A stretch of DNA of 64,000 nucleotides, from the NCBI GenBank assembly GCA_017893485.1, contig CM030363.1, positions 85,267,730 through 85,331,729 of the forward strand. Direction: 5' to 3'. The translations under genes were made by a program, and so were the position numbers. Positions 54,992 through 64,000 of this stretch are shown here, piece after piece. The notes under the pieces were generated by a model. It made no database searches, had not been told where the DNA came from, and worked only from the letters and a program-made list of their open reading frames with translations. Numbering within the stretch: the stretch's first letter is position 1; each line of letters begins with the position of its first letter. The stretch comes from Hemerocallis citrina. Taxonomy: Eukaryota > Streptophyta > Magnoliopsida > Asparagales > Asphodelaceae.

Positions 54992-57900
54992 ATTAACCCC
55001 TGTTTTTCGATTTGGTATTTTGAGGGTATTTTTCGTTTTTGTGTATTATTATATTTCTTGTATTTTTTTTTCTGGACCATATATTGAATTATTTTCATTA
55101 TATATTATTTTCTTGCATTTTTGACCTCCTTGTGCCGATTGTGCGTCGTTTGTTCGTTTTTCGCCATTTTGAGATCTTTTCTCATTTTTTTGGTCTTGTT
55201 CATATTTAATAATTATTTTTAGGCCATGATGAATTTTTAGAAGAGTTTTGACCAATTTGAGATTTTTGGCCCTTTAGGAGATTTTTAAGAGCCATAGGAT
55301 TCATTGCATTTTGTATCCCCATTTGAAATCTACCCAATACCCATTACCTAATTGTATACCTATTGTTTCCTATTGATATCCACTACCCATTAACCCACTT
55401 TGATCTCTTATATATACCCCTAATACTAAATAATCCCTAACCCTAATATTATTCTCTCTCCCTCTCCTACTTGCACCCGGCCTCCACCCTAGTACCCCCG
55501 GCCTGCCTTCGAAAACCCCAAGCCGACCATCTCTTGCTCTCTCCTTGCATAGCCGACCACCCACAACCCTTCTATCCATTATTCTATACTACTTCGCACC
55601 ATTAATACCTCGTCTCTCCTCCTTCTTGTGGCCGGCAAGCACCAAGGCAGCACCCAACCATCCCAAAACAGCACCTAAACATCTCTCCTCGCTGTTTTGA
55701 GTTGTGGGCATCTCCCACTTTGGTTCGTGTGTCAAAGAGATCCATCGTTGGCGCATTTTGTTCGTGGGTTTCGCTCGAAATCGCGTTAGAAGGTGTCTTG
55801 CTCGTGGGTTTTCTTTGCTAGGCTTGGATTCGTTGCTATCATCGTCACAAAAAGGCAAGTAACTTGTACATAATTTTCTTAGGTTGATACAAGTCGAAAG
55901 TTCACCTAATTGGGTAGTCGAGACTAGAGACGGCCAAAGATCATGTTTTTATTTGTGGGTTTCGTCTCTATTGTTCAAAACAGGCCTTAGATGACTTAGG
56001 ACATGAAGGTTGATAGATTTATGCCTTAGGATTCACCCAAACGCGATTTTGATCTCGTATGTGACATATTGTATACCATGTGTTTGTTTGATTACCCATA
56101 TGAGAATTATTAGGTATTGGCATGTTAGTGACCCCCCATAAAGATATTTAGATAATGGGTAGGCTGTGTTTCGAATTTGGTTAAGTTTGGTTAATTTTTG
56201 TAGAAGTTATGACGATTCTAAGATGATGTGAGAAATCTGGAAATTCGGGTTGTAATGGATTGTTTGCTGTTTTCACCTAGGTTAGAGTCCGAATCTGAAC
56301 TTGGAGATTTCATAGTAAATTGTAGAGAATTGAATCTATTTTCAAACCCCACTAGTTTCACTGCGTTTGGAATTATTATGCAGGAGATATGTTAATTTTA
56401 GTGCATGTGTGTCGATAGTTTCCAGATTCAGTTTGGGGTAGATTTTGTGAACTATTTATTTTCAAGATTCAGGTTATACACAATATCATGCCATAATATT
56501 TTACTCAGTGTTTCATCATGATGTTAGGGTGTTCCCAGATTTTTGTCGTACTTTAAAGATGAGTTTGGCACGATGTTTCATATCATTTTCTATAACCTAC
56601 TTTTGCTATAAACTGCATATTGTTCTGTGTTGAATGCCATTTTCGCCCTAATTATATTTACTGTATGAATATATTTTGTGATTTATGAAAGTTGGAGAAT
56701 TTTGTCTACTTTCACCCCATTTTGGAGGAACTGGATTTTGATGCACTGTTTGCGAGATATGTTTGTTTTCGTACAGCAGTGTTGAGAAATTCCAGATTCA
56801 TCAAAACCAGGTTTTGTGTTACTTTTCATTTTTGATGACTTAACTATACTTTCTGAAATATTCTAAAATTTATTATTTTGAGTCTATAACTATAGGGGAA
56901 TATCCCAGATTTTTCGTGGAATTATTTGATGAGTTTACATGCTGTTTTTATGTGTTTGAAGTCATTCCCCTGTTTTCTGACTGCGCATGAAATCTGTGTT
57001 GAAATGAGTTTTAAGCTGAGATGTTGTGAACTAGTATATATCTTTATTATACTCGTTAGGAGCGTGTGGATGTTTAGTTTCCAGATCCTTTGACGGATTG
57101 TGATTTGCATACTTGTATCTCTCTGAATACCTGTTTTAGTACATATTGGTCTTGCTGACCTGATTGTAAACATAGGCCATTTTGCTCGTTTGTGTGACTC
57201 TGTGGTACCTATACTTGCTGATCTGATCCCCTAAACCTAAACCTGATCATATGATGTTGGTTTGAAATCCTTTAGTTCACATTCATGTCTGTTTAATAAC
57301 CATAACAAAAGTAATCAAGCCGGGGTATGGGAAAGATCTAGTAGTGGGAAAGCATAGAAATGTGTACTTCGAAGGGGGCCTGTGTTTCCCATATAATTAT
57401 CTGTATTCTGACCCTGTCTACATTGCTTCTTATGTAAGAAAGTGTAGAGTAGAAGAGAACCACTAGGTTCTATCTGTCTGTTTCTGACCCTATCTTCATT
57501 ACTTCTTATAGGAAGGTGTAGAGGAGAAGAGAACCACTAGGTTCTATCTGTCTGTTCTGATATCTGACCCTGAGTACACGGCCCTATAATATCCCCTACG
57601 AAATCTACAAACAAAATTTTTTTGAATGTAGAAACCATGTGATAAAAGTATGGCACATGAAGTGCTACCTAGATAGTAATCACACAAGACTTACATTAAT
57701 CTAAAATCTGAGATCTGAATATATTTCTGAAGTCTGAATCTGAATCTGATATATGGAAATCTGAATCTGAATCTGAATACCTGTAATATGAAATCTGTTA
57801 TCTGATTACCTGACATATCTGTTTATCTGATTACCTGACATATCTGTTTAGCTGACACTTGACACTTAACATCTGAGACATATGCTAGGATACCATATAA

Positions 57901-58464
57901 GTTGATTTTACTATACCATGTTAGGTCTGTTCTGATGATTAGTTAGATCTGTTTAGTTTTCAGGTGCTTGTATCCTACTCTATTTTGTGACCCGGACTTG
58001 CCATTGACGGGTACTTGTGTTTTCTCTTTTCCTTTTTCCGGCATTCTATGAATTGCAGATTGTGGCAGACAGGTTCAGGATGGTATTGGAGACTTGCAGT
58101 ATTAGTTGCTTTTGATTATTTTTTATTATTTCTGTTTCGTCCTAGAACAATAATTGTATTCTTGAGACTTGAATTATAATTGTATTTGAGACTTGAATAT
58201 TATTTGTATTTGGACGATGTGACCCAGAATATTTGTTTTCCAGACTCTGTTTTATTTGAGAACATGATATTGGATTTCAAGTAAAATTCTGTTGGTGAAT
58301 TTGTTTCTATGTCACATGTTGGTTCCACTTTTTTCTTCCGACTCTGATATATTGCCTGTGATGTGTTGCAAAGATTTCTGAAATAGCTTAAGGATGATGA
58401 TAATCATTCGCTGGACTTTTGTTACGTGCTCGTATTCCGCATTTTTAGGAAGCGGGGCGTGACA
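54992..58464 (+). repeat. D-family 5' LTR
   Basis: It is homologous over its length to solo LTR D (14259-17521). The 5' end is changed (attaacccc in place of tgtaacccc), and the 3' end is GGGGCGTGACA followed by a primer site. It has extra CTGAATCTGAAT-type repeats at 57715-57850 and a duplicated 'aggttctatctgtctg' unit near 57470 and 57540. It probably inserted in LTR H. Confidence 0.85.
55855..58058 (+). other. Possible GC-AG intron in D-family LTR
   Basis: The donor-like AGGCAAGTAACTTGTA at 55853 and the acceptor-like ATTGCAG ending at 58058 match the pair in solo LTR D in sequence and order. Confidence 0.4.
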
Positions 58465-58474
58465 GGGTTTTTAG

Positions 58475-58486
58475 TGGTATCAGAGC
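58475..58486 (+). other. Primer binding site (tRNA-iMet) of D-family element
   Basis: TGGTATCAGAGC lies 10 nt after the LTR. Confidence 0.9.
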
Positions 58487-58612
58487 ATCAGGTTTGGCTA
58501 ATGTATTAGTTGCCTAATATATTAGATACGCTTGGCTTGAACTGGATCTGCACAACACTTCACCAACCATACATGCATAATTGAACCATAATACCAACTC
58601 AGATTCTGGGAG

Positions 58613-59089
58613 ATGAAGCTAGAAGACTCCATCGTAACCACTAGAGGCGCAACTGAATATCTGGGTGCTACTCTGGTGGTTCGGGATTTCATGGATGTTT
58701 TTCCAGATGAGTTGCCTGGCTTACCCCCTGATAGGGAAGTGGAGTTCGGTATTGATGTTCAGCCTGGAACAGAATCGATATCGAAGAGTCCCTACAGGAT
58801 GGCACCGGTTGAGTTGGCAGAGCTTAAGGTGCAGATTCAGCAGTTACTTGATTTGAGTTTCATCAGACCTAGTGTTTCGCCTTGGGGTGCTCCAGTCCTT
58901 TTTGTTGATAAGAAGGATAGAAGTCGTCGGATGTGCGTGGATTACCGAGAGCTGAACAGAGTTACGGTGAAGAATCGGTATCCGTTGCCCAGGATTGATG
59001 ATTTGTTTGATCAGCTGAGTGGGGCTGCTGTTTTCTCGAAATTGGATCTTCGTTCTGGATATCACCAAGTTAAGGTGATATCCTCGTAA
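58613..59089 (+). pseudogene. Truncated Tekay-type RT fragment
   Basis: 158 codons read the linker before RT and the start of [74 protein letters not shown] and [15 protein letters not shown]. The frame then leaves RT at about 59078 and stops. No active-site DD is present. Only about 125 bp separate it from the primer site, so gag and protease are deleted as well. The start codon is arbitrary. This is a remnant. Confidence 0.9.
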
Positions 59090-60156
59090 TTATTGAGATG
59101 TGGTGTGGGATGATCCTCGTAATTATTGAGATGTGAGTGAAAGTGTCTCCAGATCATCTACGGTGTGGGATTGATCTCCAAAATTATCCGGATCGAGACG
59201 ACACTCATGAGATGTTTGTATAATGAGGTGTCATGATGACTTGTGGTGTGAGATGATCCCCGGAATTATTGAGATGTGAGTGGAAGTATCTCTAGATCAT
59301 CTGCGGTGTGAGATTAATCTCCGGAATTACCGAGGTGTGGGCTAAATACTCACAGAATGTCTAAATCTTAAGTTAGTCACGGGTATAAGTTTCACATAAC
59401 GAGGGATTAAATTCTATAATGAGGTGATGAGGTGTCATGATGACTTGTCGTGTGAGATGATTCCCAAAATTATCGAGATGTGAGTGGAAGTGTCTCCAGA
59501 TCATCTGCGGTATGGGATTGATCTCCAGAAATACTGGGGCGTGGGTCAGATACTCACAGAATGTGTAAATCTTAAGTTAATCACAGGTATAAGTTTTGCA
59601 TAATGAGGGATTAAACTCTATAATGAGGTGAACGCTAAGGGCTTGCCATTAGACCTATGTTGTATGTGTGGTATAGAATCCGAACAAGTGTGCATTAGTG
59701 CACATTATGTGTATTTGTGTTTTCTTTGTTTTATGTATTTTTCTTTTCTTTTCATAACACACTTATTCATTTAGTTTAACATCACTTGTGGATTTATGAA
59801 TCTTTCCATTATTGTTTTATTTTTGTGCAACAAGATTGTCGTTGTGAGATTTTGGAGGATCGCTGCTTTAATAAGGATTACGTCAGTTATATATGTGATG
59901 ACGTGTCCACAGTTTTAACAGTTTTGCAAGATTTGAAAGTGAGTGGCTTAAATAAGAGTTAAAACTTGGATGTATGTGAAGACTGGAGTTTAAATATGGG
60001 AACAAGTTGTATTAATTGTGTATTAATTTCCTATGTGCTTTGTAATGAGAACTAATGTAATGAAAGTTTTTATTTCCCTGTATTTTTGTGTTATGTTTAA
60101 GTTAAGATTCTGGAATGTGTCTCGTATTTTCTATATTGAAATTCGGGGCGCTACCA
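59086..60156 (+). mobile_element. Partial LTR I, related to A and B LTRs
   Basis: It joins the RT remnant at about 59086 and ends ttcggggcgctacca. The region 59590-59760 is the reverse complement equivalent of the A LTR at about 830-960 (aagggcttgcc, gaatccgaacaagtg-gcattagtg), so it belongs to a related family in plus orientation. It holds two copies of a 204-bp repeat. No primer site follows, so it is a 3' LTR end or truncated solo LTR. Confidence 0.65.
59225..59630. repeat. 204-bp tandem duplication in LTR I
   Basis: Gaggtgtcatgatgacttg begins units at 59225 and 59429. A partial, diverged unit precedes them (59086-59224). Confidence 0.8.
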
Positions 60157-60606
60157 GATTTGGGCCTTAAATAATTTTCACTTTTTGTTTTATTAAATAT
60201 AAATATAAATAATTTAAGGGCATTTATAAGTATTACTGATGTCATGCATAAAAAATAAATATGTCTATCAAATATGCTCGACCATTGAAACATGGTGGCT
60301 ACATTCCCCCGTTTTTTCCATTAAAAAGATTGCTCTACCATTTCAATTTGTTGCAGTATATTTCTCTGAATACGAAAAAGATACATGTCAAGTGTTCATG
60401 TTAATTTTTTAATCATTGTAAACTAATACTTAAAATAAGATGAAATTACATTCGATAACTGGATTTATATATACAACGAAATGCAAACGAAATAGAAGCC
60501 CACATGGTTGTAGCCCAATAAGTGTACCCATTATGATCACCCCATTGTAAGAAATAGATGGAAACAAAATTTTAACAGTTGACCTTCTGTTGACCAGCTC
60601 ACTGTG
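60157..60606. other. AT-rich DNA, nothing recognised
   Basis: No gene or repeat was recognised here. The last bases carry two TTGACC motifs (60580-60600). Confidence 0.5.
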
Positions 60607-60790
60607 CACTACAAATTAAATGGTCTATGTCGGCGAAATTTTTCCGGTGTTTCCGTTAAACGCTGAGATAGACCCCTACCAAAATCGAATAAATCTATCC
60701 CGGCATTTTGTAACAGCATTTAAAGAAAGCGTCGGGATAGCTATAATCTATCTCGGCGTTTTATATTAAAACGCCGGGATAGTCAAAGTA
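60607..60790 (+). mobile_element. Second CACTA transposon left terminus
   Basis: It starts CACTACAAATT and is followed by subterminal repeats with CTATCCCGGCATTTTG, GCGTCGGGATAG, and a clear inverted pair CTATCTCGGCGTTTTA...AAAACGCCGGGATAG (60749-60782). It is the same family as 25688 and in the same orientation, so these are two different elements. GTG (60604-60606) may be the target duplication. The other end is not in the window or is lost. Confidence 0.72.
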
Positions 60791-60958
60791 TTTTAAAACC
60801 TCCAATTTCTCCATCACATTTTTCCATCTTAAAACCCAAATCCAAATGCCCCCGTCGCCGTGCCCCCACCACCCAGCCCTGCCCCCGTCGCCGTCCCCGA
60901 TGCCAACACCCCTCATCGCCGTGCCCCCACCCGTCAGCTCCCCCATTGCCCTCGCCAG

Positions 60959-60980
60959 CCCCCCCCCCCCCCCCCCCCCC
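60959..60980. repeat. Homopolymer of 22 C
   Basis: Uninterrupted C run in C-rich sequence. Length is uncertain for assembly reasons. Confidence 0.88.
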
Positions 60981-61214
60981 GCGGTCACTGTTCCTGATGC
61001 CAACACTCCCCATCAACGACAACCTCTCCTCGTCGTTCCCTCCTATTCTTGCCGTCGCCGTCCCTTCCTCCTAGTTTCCCGAGCCCTAACCCTAGGTGAG
61101 TTTTTTATCCCAAAATCTAGGGTTTCGTCCATCATTCTACTGAAAAGCTGTGATCTTTCTTTTCCAATCCATAACCCTAACTTCGTTGAGTTTTTTTGCG
61201 ATTTGTTAATGGCG

Positions 61215-61219
61215 AATCT
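61215..61219. repeat. Left target-site duplication of TRIM (AATCT)
   Basis: AATCT recurs at 61740-61744. Confidence 0.88.
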
Positions 61220-61739
61220 TGAAATGAACTGAGGATAACACACCCTTAAAAGATAGTCATTAAGGGGAGGGAACTCAAGTTTATTTCAACCTTACATCGG
61301 CTACCCATATAACCGATATGGGACTAAATGGTTCCTAACAAACCACCACGCTTCCGATCTCACCGTCCCTGGCGGCTCACTCTAGGGCACTTAACGGCTT
61401 CACTCTAGAGACATTGGCCCAGCCCTGGACCTACCAGTAATTTTAATCCAGGCTCTAGGTAGCCCTTTCTGACTCTCGGCGGCTTCACTCTAGCGACACT
61501 GGCCCAACCCGAATCTACTAGTAATTTTAATCCAGCCTCTAGGTTGCCCTTTTCCAACCCCTAGGTAGCCATTTCCAGCGCCGCAGATCAAGAGCATGAA
61601 ACCCGCTCTGATACCAATTGAAACGAACTCAGGGGAACACACCCTTAAAAGCTAGCTGTTAAGGGGAGGGAACCCAAGTTTTTTTCAACCCCACATCGGC
61701 TACCCATATAACCGATATGGAACTAAATGGTCCCTAACA
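61220..61739 (-). mobile_element. TRIM (miniature LTR retrotransposon), complete
   Basis: It has LTRs of about 121 bp at 61220-61340 and 61619-61739 (both contain cacacccttaaaag and cggctacccatataaccgatatgg), an initiator-Met primer site on the minus strand (61605-61616) and a purine-rich end AAGCGTGGTGGTT (61341-61353). It is flanked by AATCT. No coding sequence is present, so it depends on other elements. The inside has a duplicated block of about 88 bp (ggcttcactctag-gacactggccc at about 61398 and 61485). Confidence 0.92.
61605..61616 (-). other. Primer binding site of TRIM (tRNA-iMet)
   Basis: TGGTATCAGAGC on the minus strand, 2 nt inside the LTR. Confidence 0.88.
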
Positions 61740-62432
61740 AATCTAAGCCTCCCTCTTTTGTTTATCTTCTTCTTTTGGTTTTCGATTTTGTTCTTTTGGA
61801 TCTAATCTATTTAATAGAGATATCTAATACCTGGGTGTGGTAAATTTGAGTTTTATTGATTAAATTTTTTATGAATAGAAATTTTGACTTTTCAGTTTTG
61901 ACTCAATGTTATGGAAAGATGAGAATGACTGATTTATCTTTGATTACAATGTAATTAATGGTTTTCTATTTCCTAATGTTTTCGAGCAGTTGAAACCAAA
62001 ATATTAGGTGAGGGAAGCATGTATTGTGCAGGTGCTGAAACATTCGATGGCTGAAGGTGTTGAAATGGTTAGATGGAGAGCATTTGTTACCTTTTTCTTG
62101 CGGAGGTGTCAATTCTCTATTTTTCGTTAGTTAATATTCTATGTTCTTTTAGTTGTATGAATGATGATATGTCTAAGTATAATATGATGATTTTTTTTTT
62201 ATCAAGTTCCAATTTCTTCTGAAGTTTTACATGTGTTTTTAAAGAGAGTTAAAGTAAGTAGGTCATTACATATGAATTGTATGTTAGGCTAGTTTCCAAC
62301 CATGTGCAATTTATAGTTATTAATGTAAAAGTTAGTAAATTGGGCAAACCCATATTTGGGATTTGCTATTTAGATCTGAATATGGCTAGGGAATTTTTAA
62401 CCATATATCAAGGAGATTTAACTTGCATTAAG
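61740..62432. other. AT-rich DNA after TRIM, nothing recognised
   Basis: This may be an intron or interior of the CACTA element. An acceptor-like TTGTGCAG lies near 62030, followed by a short frame that has no family motif. The ORF at 62277-62495 runs into the next LTR and is not supported. Confidence 0.4.
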
Positions 62433-62636
62433 TGTAACCCCTCTTTCCACAAATACATATTTTCTGTGTATTTTCTGTATTTAAAATTTTTGTAAATTAT
62501 TTTTCCGCTTTCAAATTCCTTTGTTAAAATGTATTATTAGATCTTCTGTTAAAGCCTATTCTTATCGATAATTTTATTTGTGACTATTTTCCAATGAATT
62601 TATATCGGAATTCAAATCCTATTATTGTTGTTACTA

Positions 62637-62637
<1 letters not shown>

Positions 62638-62680
<43 letters not shown>

Positions 62681-62690
62681 TTATTTTATT
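62638..62690. repeat. (TTA)n microsatellite
   Basis: Near-perfect TTA run, continued by TTTTA. Confidence 0.9.
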
Positions 62691-63858
62691 TTATTTTTAT
62701 GATTATAATTATTATTGTTAATAAACTTATTGTTTATAAAATTTTCGGAAGCTTATAGACCGTAAACTATATTGTATTTTTATCAGAGTATGAATTTTAT
62801 GTATACCATTTTATTTAATTAAATAATATGTAATATTATCTTGCTCCTTACTATATTTTGGTTCGATTCAAATACAATCTTCATTTTTTGTGAAGTCCTA
62901 AATTCTATTGCGTTTAGCAGTATTTGAATATTAATTTAATGCATACAAATTGAGTATTTGTATTACCATATTATTTTTTATCTATTTATTCATTTATTTT
63001 TCCAAAACTCAAACCCATTATCTCTTATTGGATTTTTAACCCAATAGCTTTATGCCCAATAATACCCTACCCGTACCCGTCCTAACCCTAATTATCCCCA
63101 TATATATATACCCCTGTGTTAACCTAATCACCTAATACCTTTCTATTTACTCAACCGCCTCCCTAATCTCTCCCCCTTCTGTTTCTTTGCAAACCCAACC
63201 CTCTGTCAACTTCGTCTCCCTCACTCCATCCTCCTCTTATCCCGACCTCCGGCCTAGCACCCACATCCCGACCTCTCCTCACCCCTGTGCACCTTGCATC
63301 CCCCTTGCGCTGTCTCCACCTCGGTGCACCTCCCTGCCTCGCAACCTCCACACCACAGCACCTTGACCACCCTGCCTCCCTCCTGTCGCGCCGCCAGAGC
63401 GACAACGCCTTCTCCACAGCGCCGCCCTACCCCTTGCGCTGTTTCCCACTGACGGCAAACGCAGCACAGCCCGGCCTCCACTTCAGCGTTATGTTTCCAC
63501 CCTCCGGTCGTCTGACAGTAGCCAGCGGCGAGCAGCATCGACACCACGGTGCCGCCCACTGCCGCTTGCCGTTGCCCCTCCACAGCGATGCCGCACCCCC
63601 TTATGTGCTCCTCCGGTCGAGCACAGCATCGCAACAGCAGCATCGATAGCACTGCACTGTGCTGCCTCCCCTCGCCTGCTGTCTGCCATTTCCCTCGACG
63701 TGTGCACACCCCTTCGCTGCCTCTCTTGTGTGCGAGTGATGCTTTTGTTTGTGTTTGATCGTGTGTGCTCGTGTATTCGTGATTCGTTCGTTGAGTTCGT
63801 ACCCAGGAATCCGTTCCCGTTATTCTCGCTTTTTGCATCGATTATGTCGTCGACTATT

Positions 63859-63874
63859 AGGCAAGTAACTTGTA
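63859..63874 (+). other. Splice-donor-like block in LTR J
   Basis: AGGCAAGTAACTTGTA, shared with 15123 and 55853. The acceptor would lie beyond the window. Confidence 0.4.
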
Positions 63875-64000
63875 TTCTTTTTGTTGTATAATACAAGTAC
63901 TAAATATCGCCTGTAGTGTAGTTGCTGCAAGATCTATTCTCATGAAAACCCTTGTTAGATCTTGCATCTATGTGTTAATCCACCCGTAGTTGTCTCATTA

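Larger units (their letters stand above)
60846..61219 (+). other. C-rich leader with possible first exon and intron donor
   Basis: C-rich, low-complexity sequence with a 22-C run is followed by 'gagccctaaccctag|gtgagt' (61085-61100), a splice-donor-like site, and then AT-richer sequence. It may be the promoter or first exon of the CACTA gene or a captured host gene 5' end. The frame at 60846-61232 is mostly Pro/Ser from C-rich repeats and runs through the donor, so I do not call it a gene. Confidence 0.3.
62433..64000 (+). mobile_element. D-family LTR J, cut by window end
   Basis: It starts TGTAACCCCTC and follows the D layout: AT-rich part with microsatellite, 'acccattatctcttattgga' region, TATA box near 63102, C-rich leader (63145-63680), then AGGCAAGTAACTTGTA at 63859. 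ORFs on both strands in the leader (63163-63896) overlap and share no family motif. The 5 bp before it (TTAAG) may be a target duplication. Confidence 0.7.

Noticed and set aside
25688..60790. The two CACTA ends as the two termini of one large transposon
   Set aside because: Both read CACTA on the plus strand. The two ends of one element must be inverted.
63163..63896. Frames of 120-194 codons in LTR J leader
   Set aside because: C-rich leader, opposite strands open at the same place, no relation to the leaders of D or the 55450 LTR at protein level.

Overview
The window is plant heterochromatin built almost entirely from nested LTR retrotransposons. I find no convincing intact host gene. 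The clades point to a large flowering-plant genome: Ty3/gypsy chromoviruses of the Tekay/Del type (integrase plus C-terminal chromodomain, LTRs above 3 kb, initiator-Met tRNA primer site), Tat (two RNase H domains, antisense extra ORF) and Athila (typical gag, TGGCGCC primer site). A TRIM and two CACTA transposon ends are also present. A dicot is likely but the species cannot be named from the sequence.

Layout from left to right. 1-13698: a Tekay-type LTR (B) split by a nearly complete Tekay element (A, 396-12361, minus strand, target duplication GGGAG). 13699-24534: a second Tekay-type element (C, minus) with two long LTRs and only about 0.7 kb inside, so it is non-autonomous. A solo LTR (D, 14259-17521, target duplication ATAAT) sits in its left LTR. 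24535-27789: low-copy DNA with a 27-C run, a CACTA terminus at 25688 and a possible captured exon fragment. 27790-52626: a broken Tat element (G, minus) with an LTR at 28146-28721. Inside G lies an Athila derivative (F, 29518-44058, plus, target duplication AAACA), and inside F's right LTR lies a gag-only Tat derivative (E, 35857-43389, minus, target duplication GTTTT). G also holds a ~100-bp tandem array with paired W-boxes, a TATA box and a spliced antisense ORF (45934-48080) of the putative gypsy-type transposase family, then a decayed pol (49868-52626). 52627-60156: an A-like LTR (H), a D-family 5' LTR with a pol remnant, and another LTR end (I). 60156-64000: AT-rich DNA, a second CACTA end (60607), a TRIM (61220-61739, target duplication AATCT) and the start of another D-family LTR (62433 onward).

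How the parts work together. Only A is close to coding-competent: one RT-RNase H-integrase-chromodomain frame is open for 1013 codons, but its protease junction, gag and pre-gag ORF carry stops or frameshifts. E and F keep gag but lack pol, so they would need pol from relatives such as G-like and Athila elements. The observations most worth following are the W-box array placed directly upstream of the antisense Tat gene, the pre-gag coiled-coil ORF of A, the tRNA-like Pol III box pairs in the A and H LTRs, and a possible GC-AG intron inside the D-family LTRs. All boundaries were read by eye from repeats, target duplications, primer sites and translated motifs. No database search was possible.
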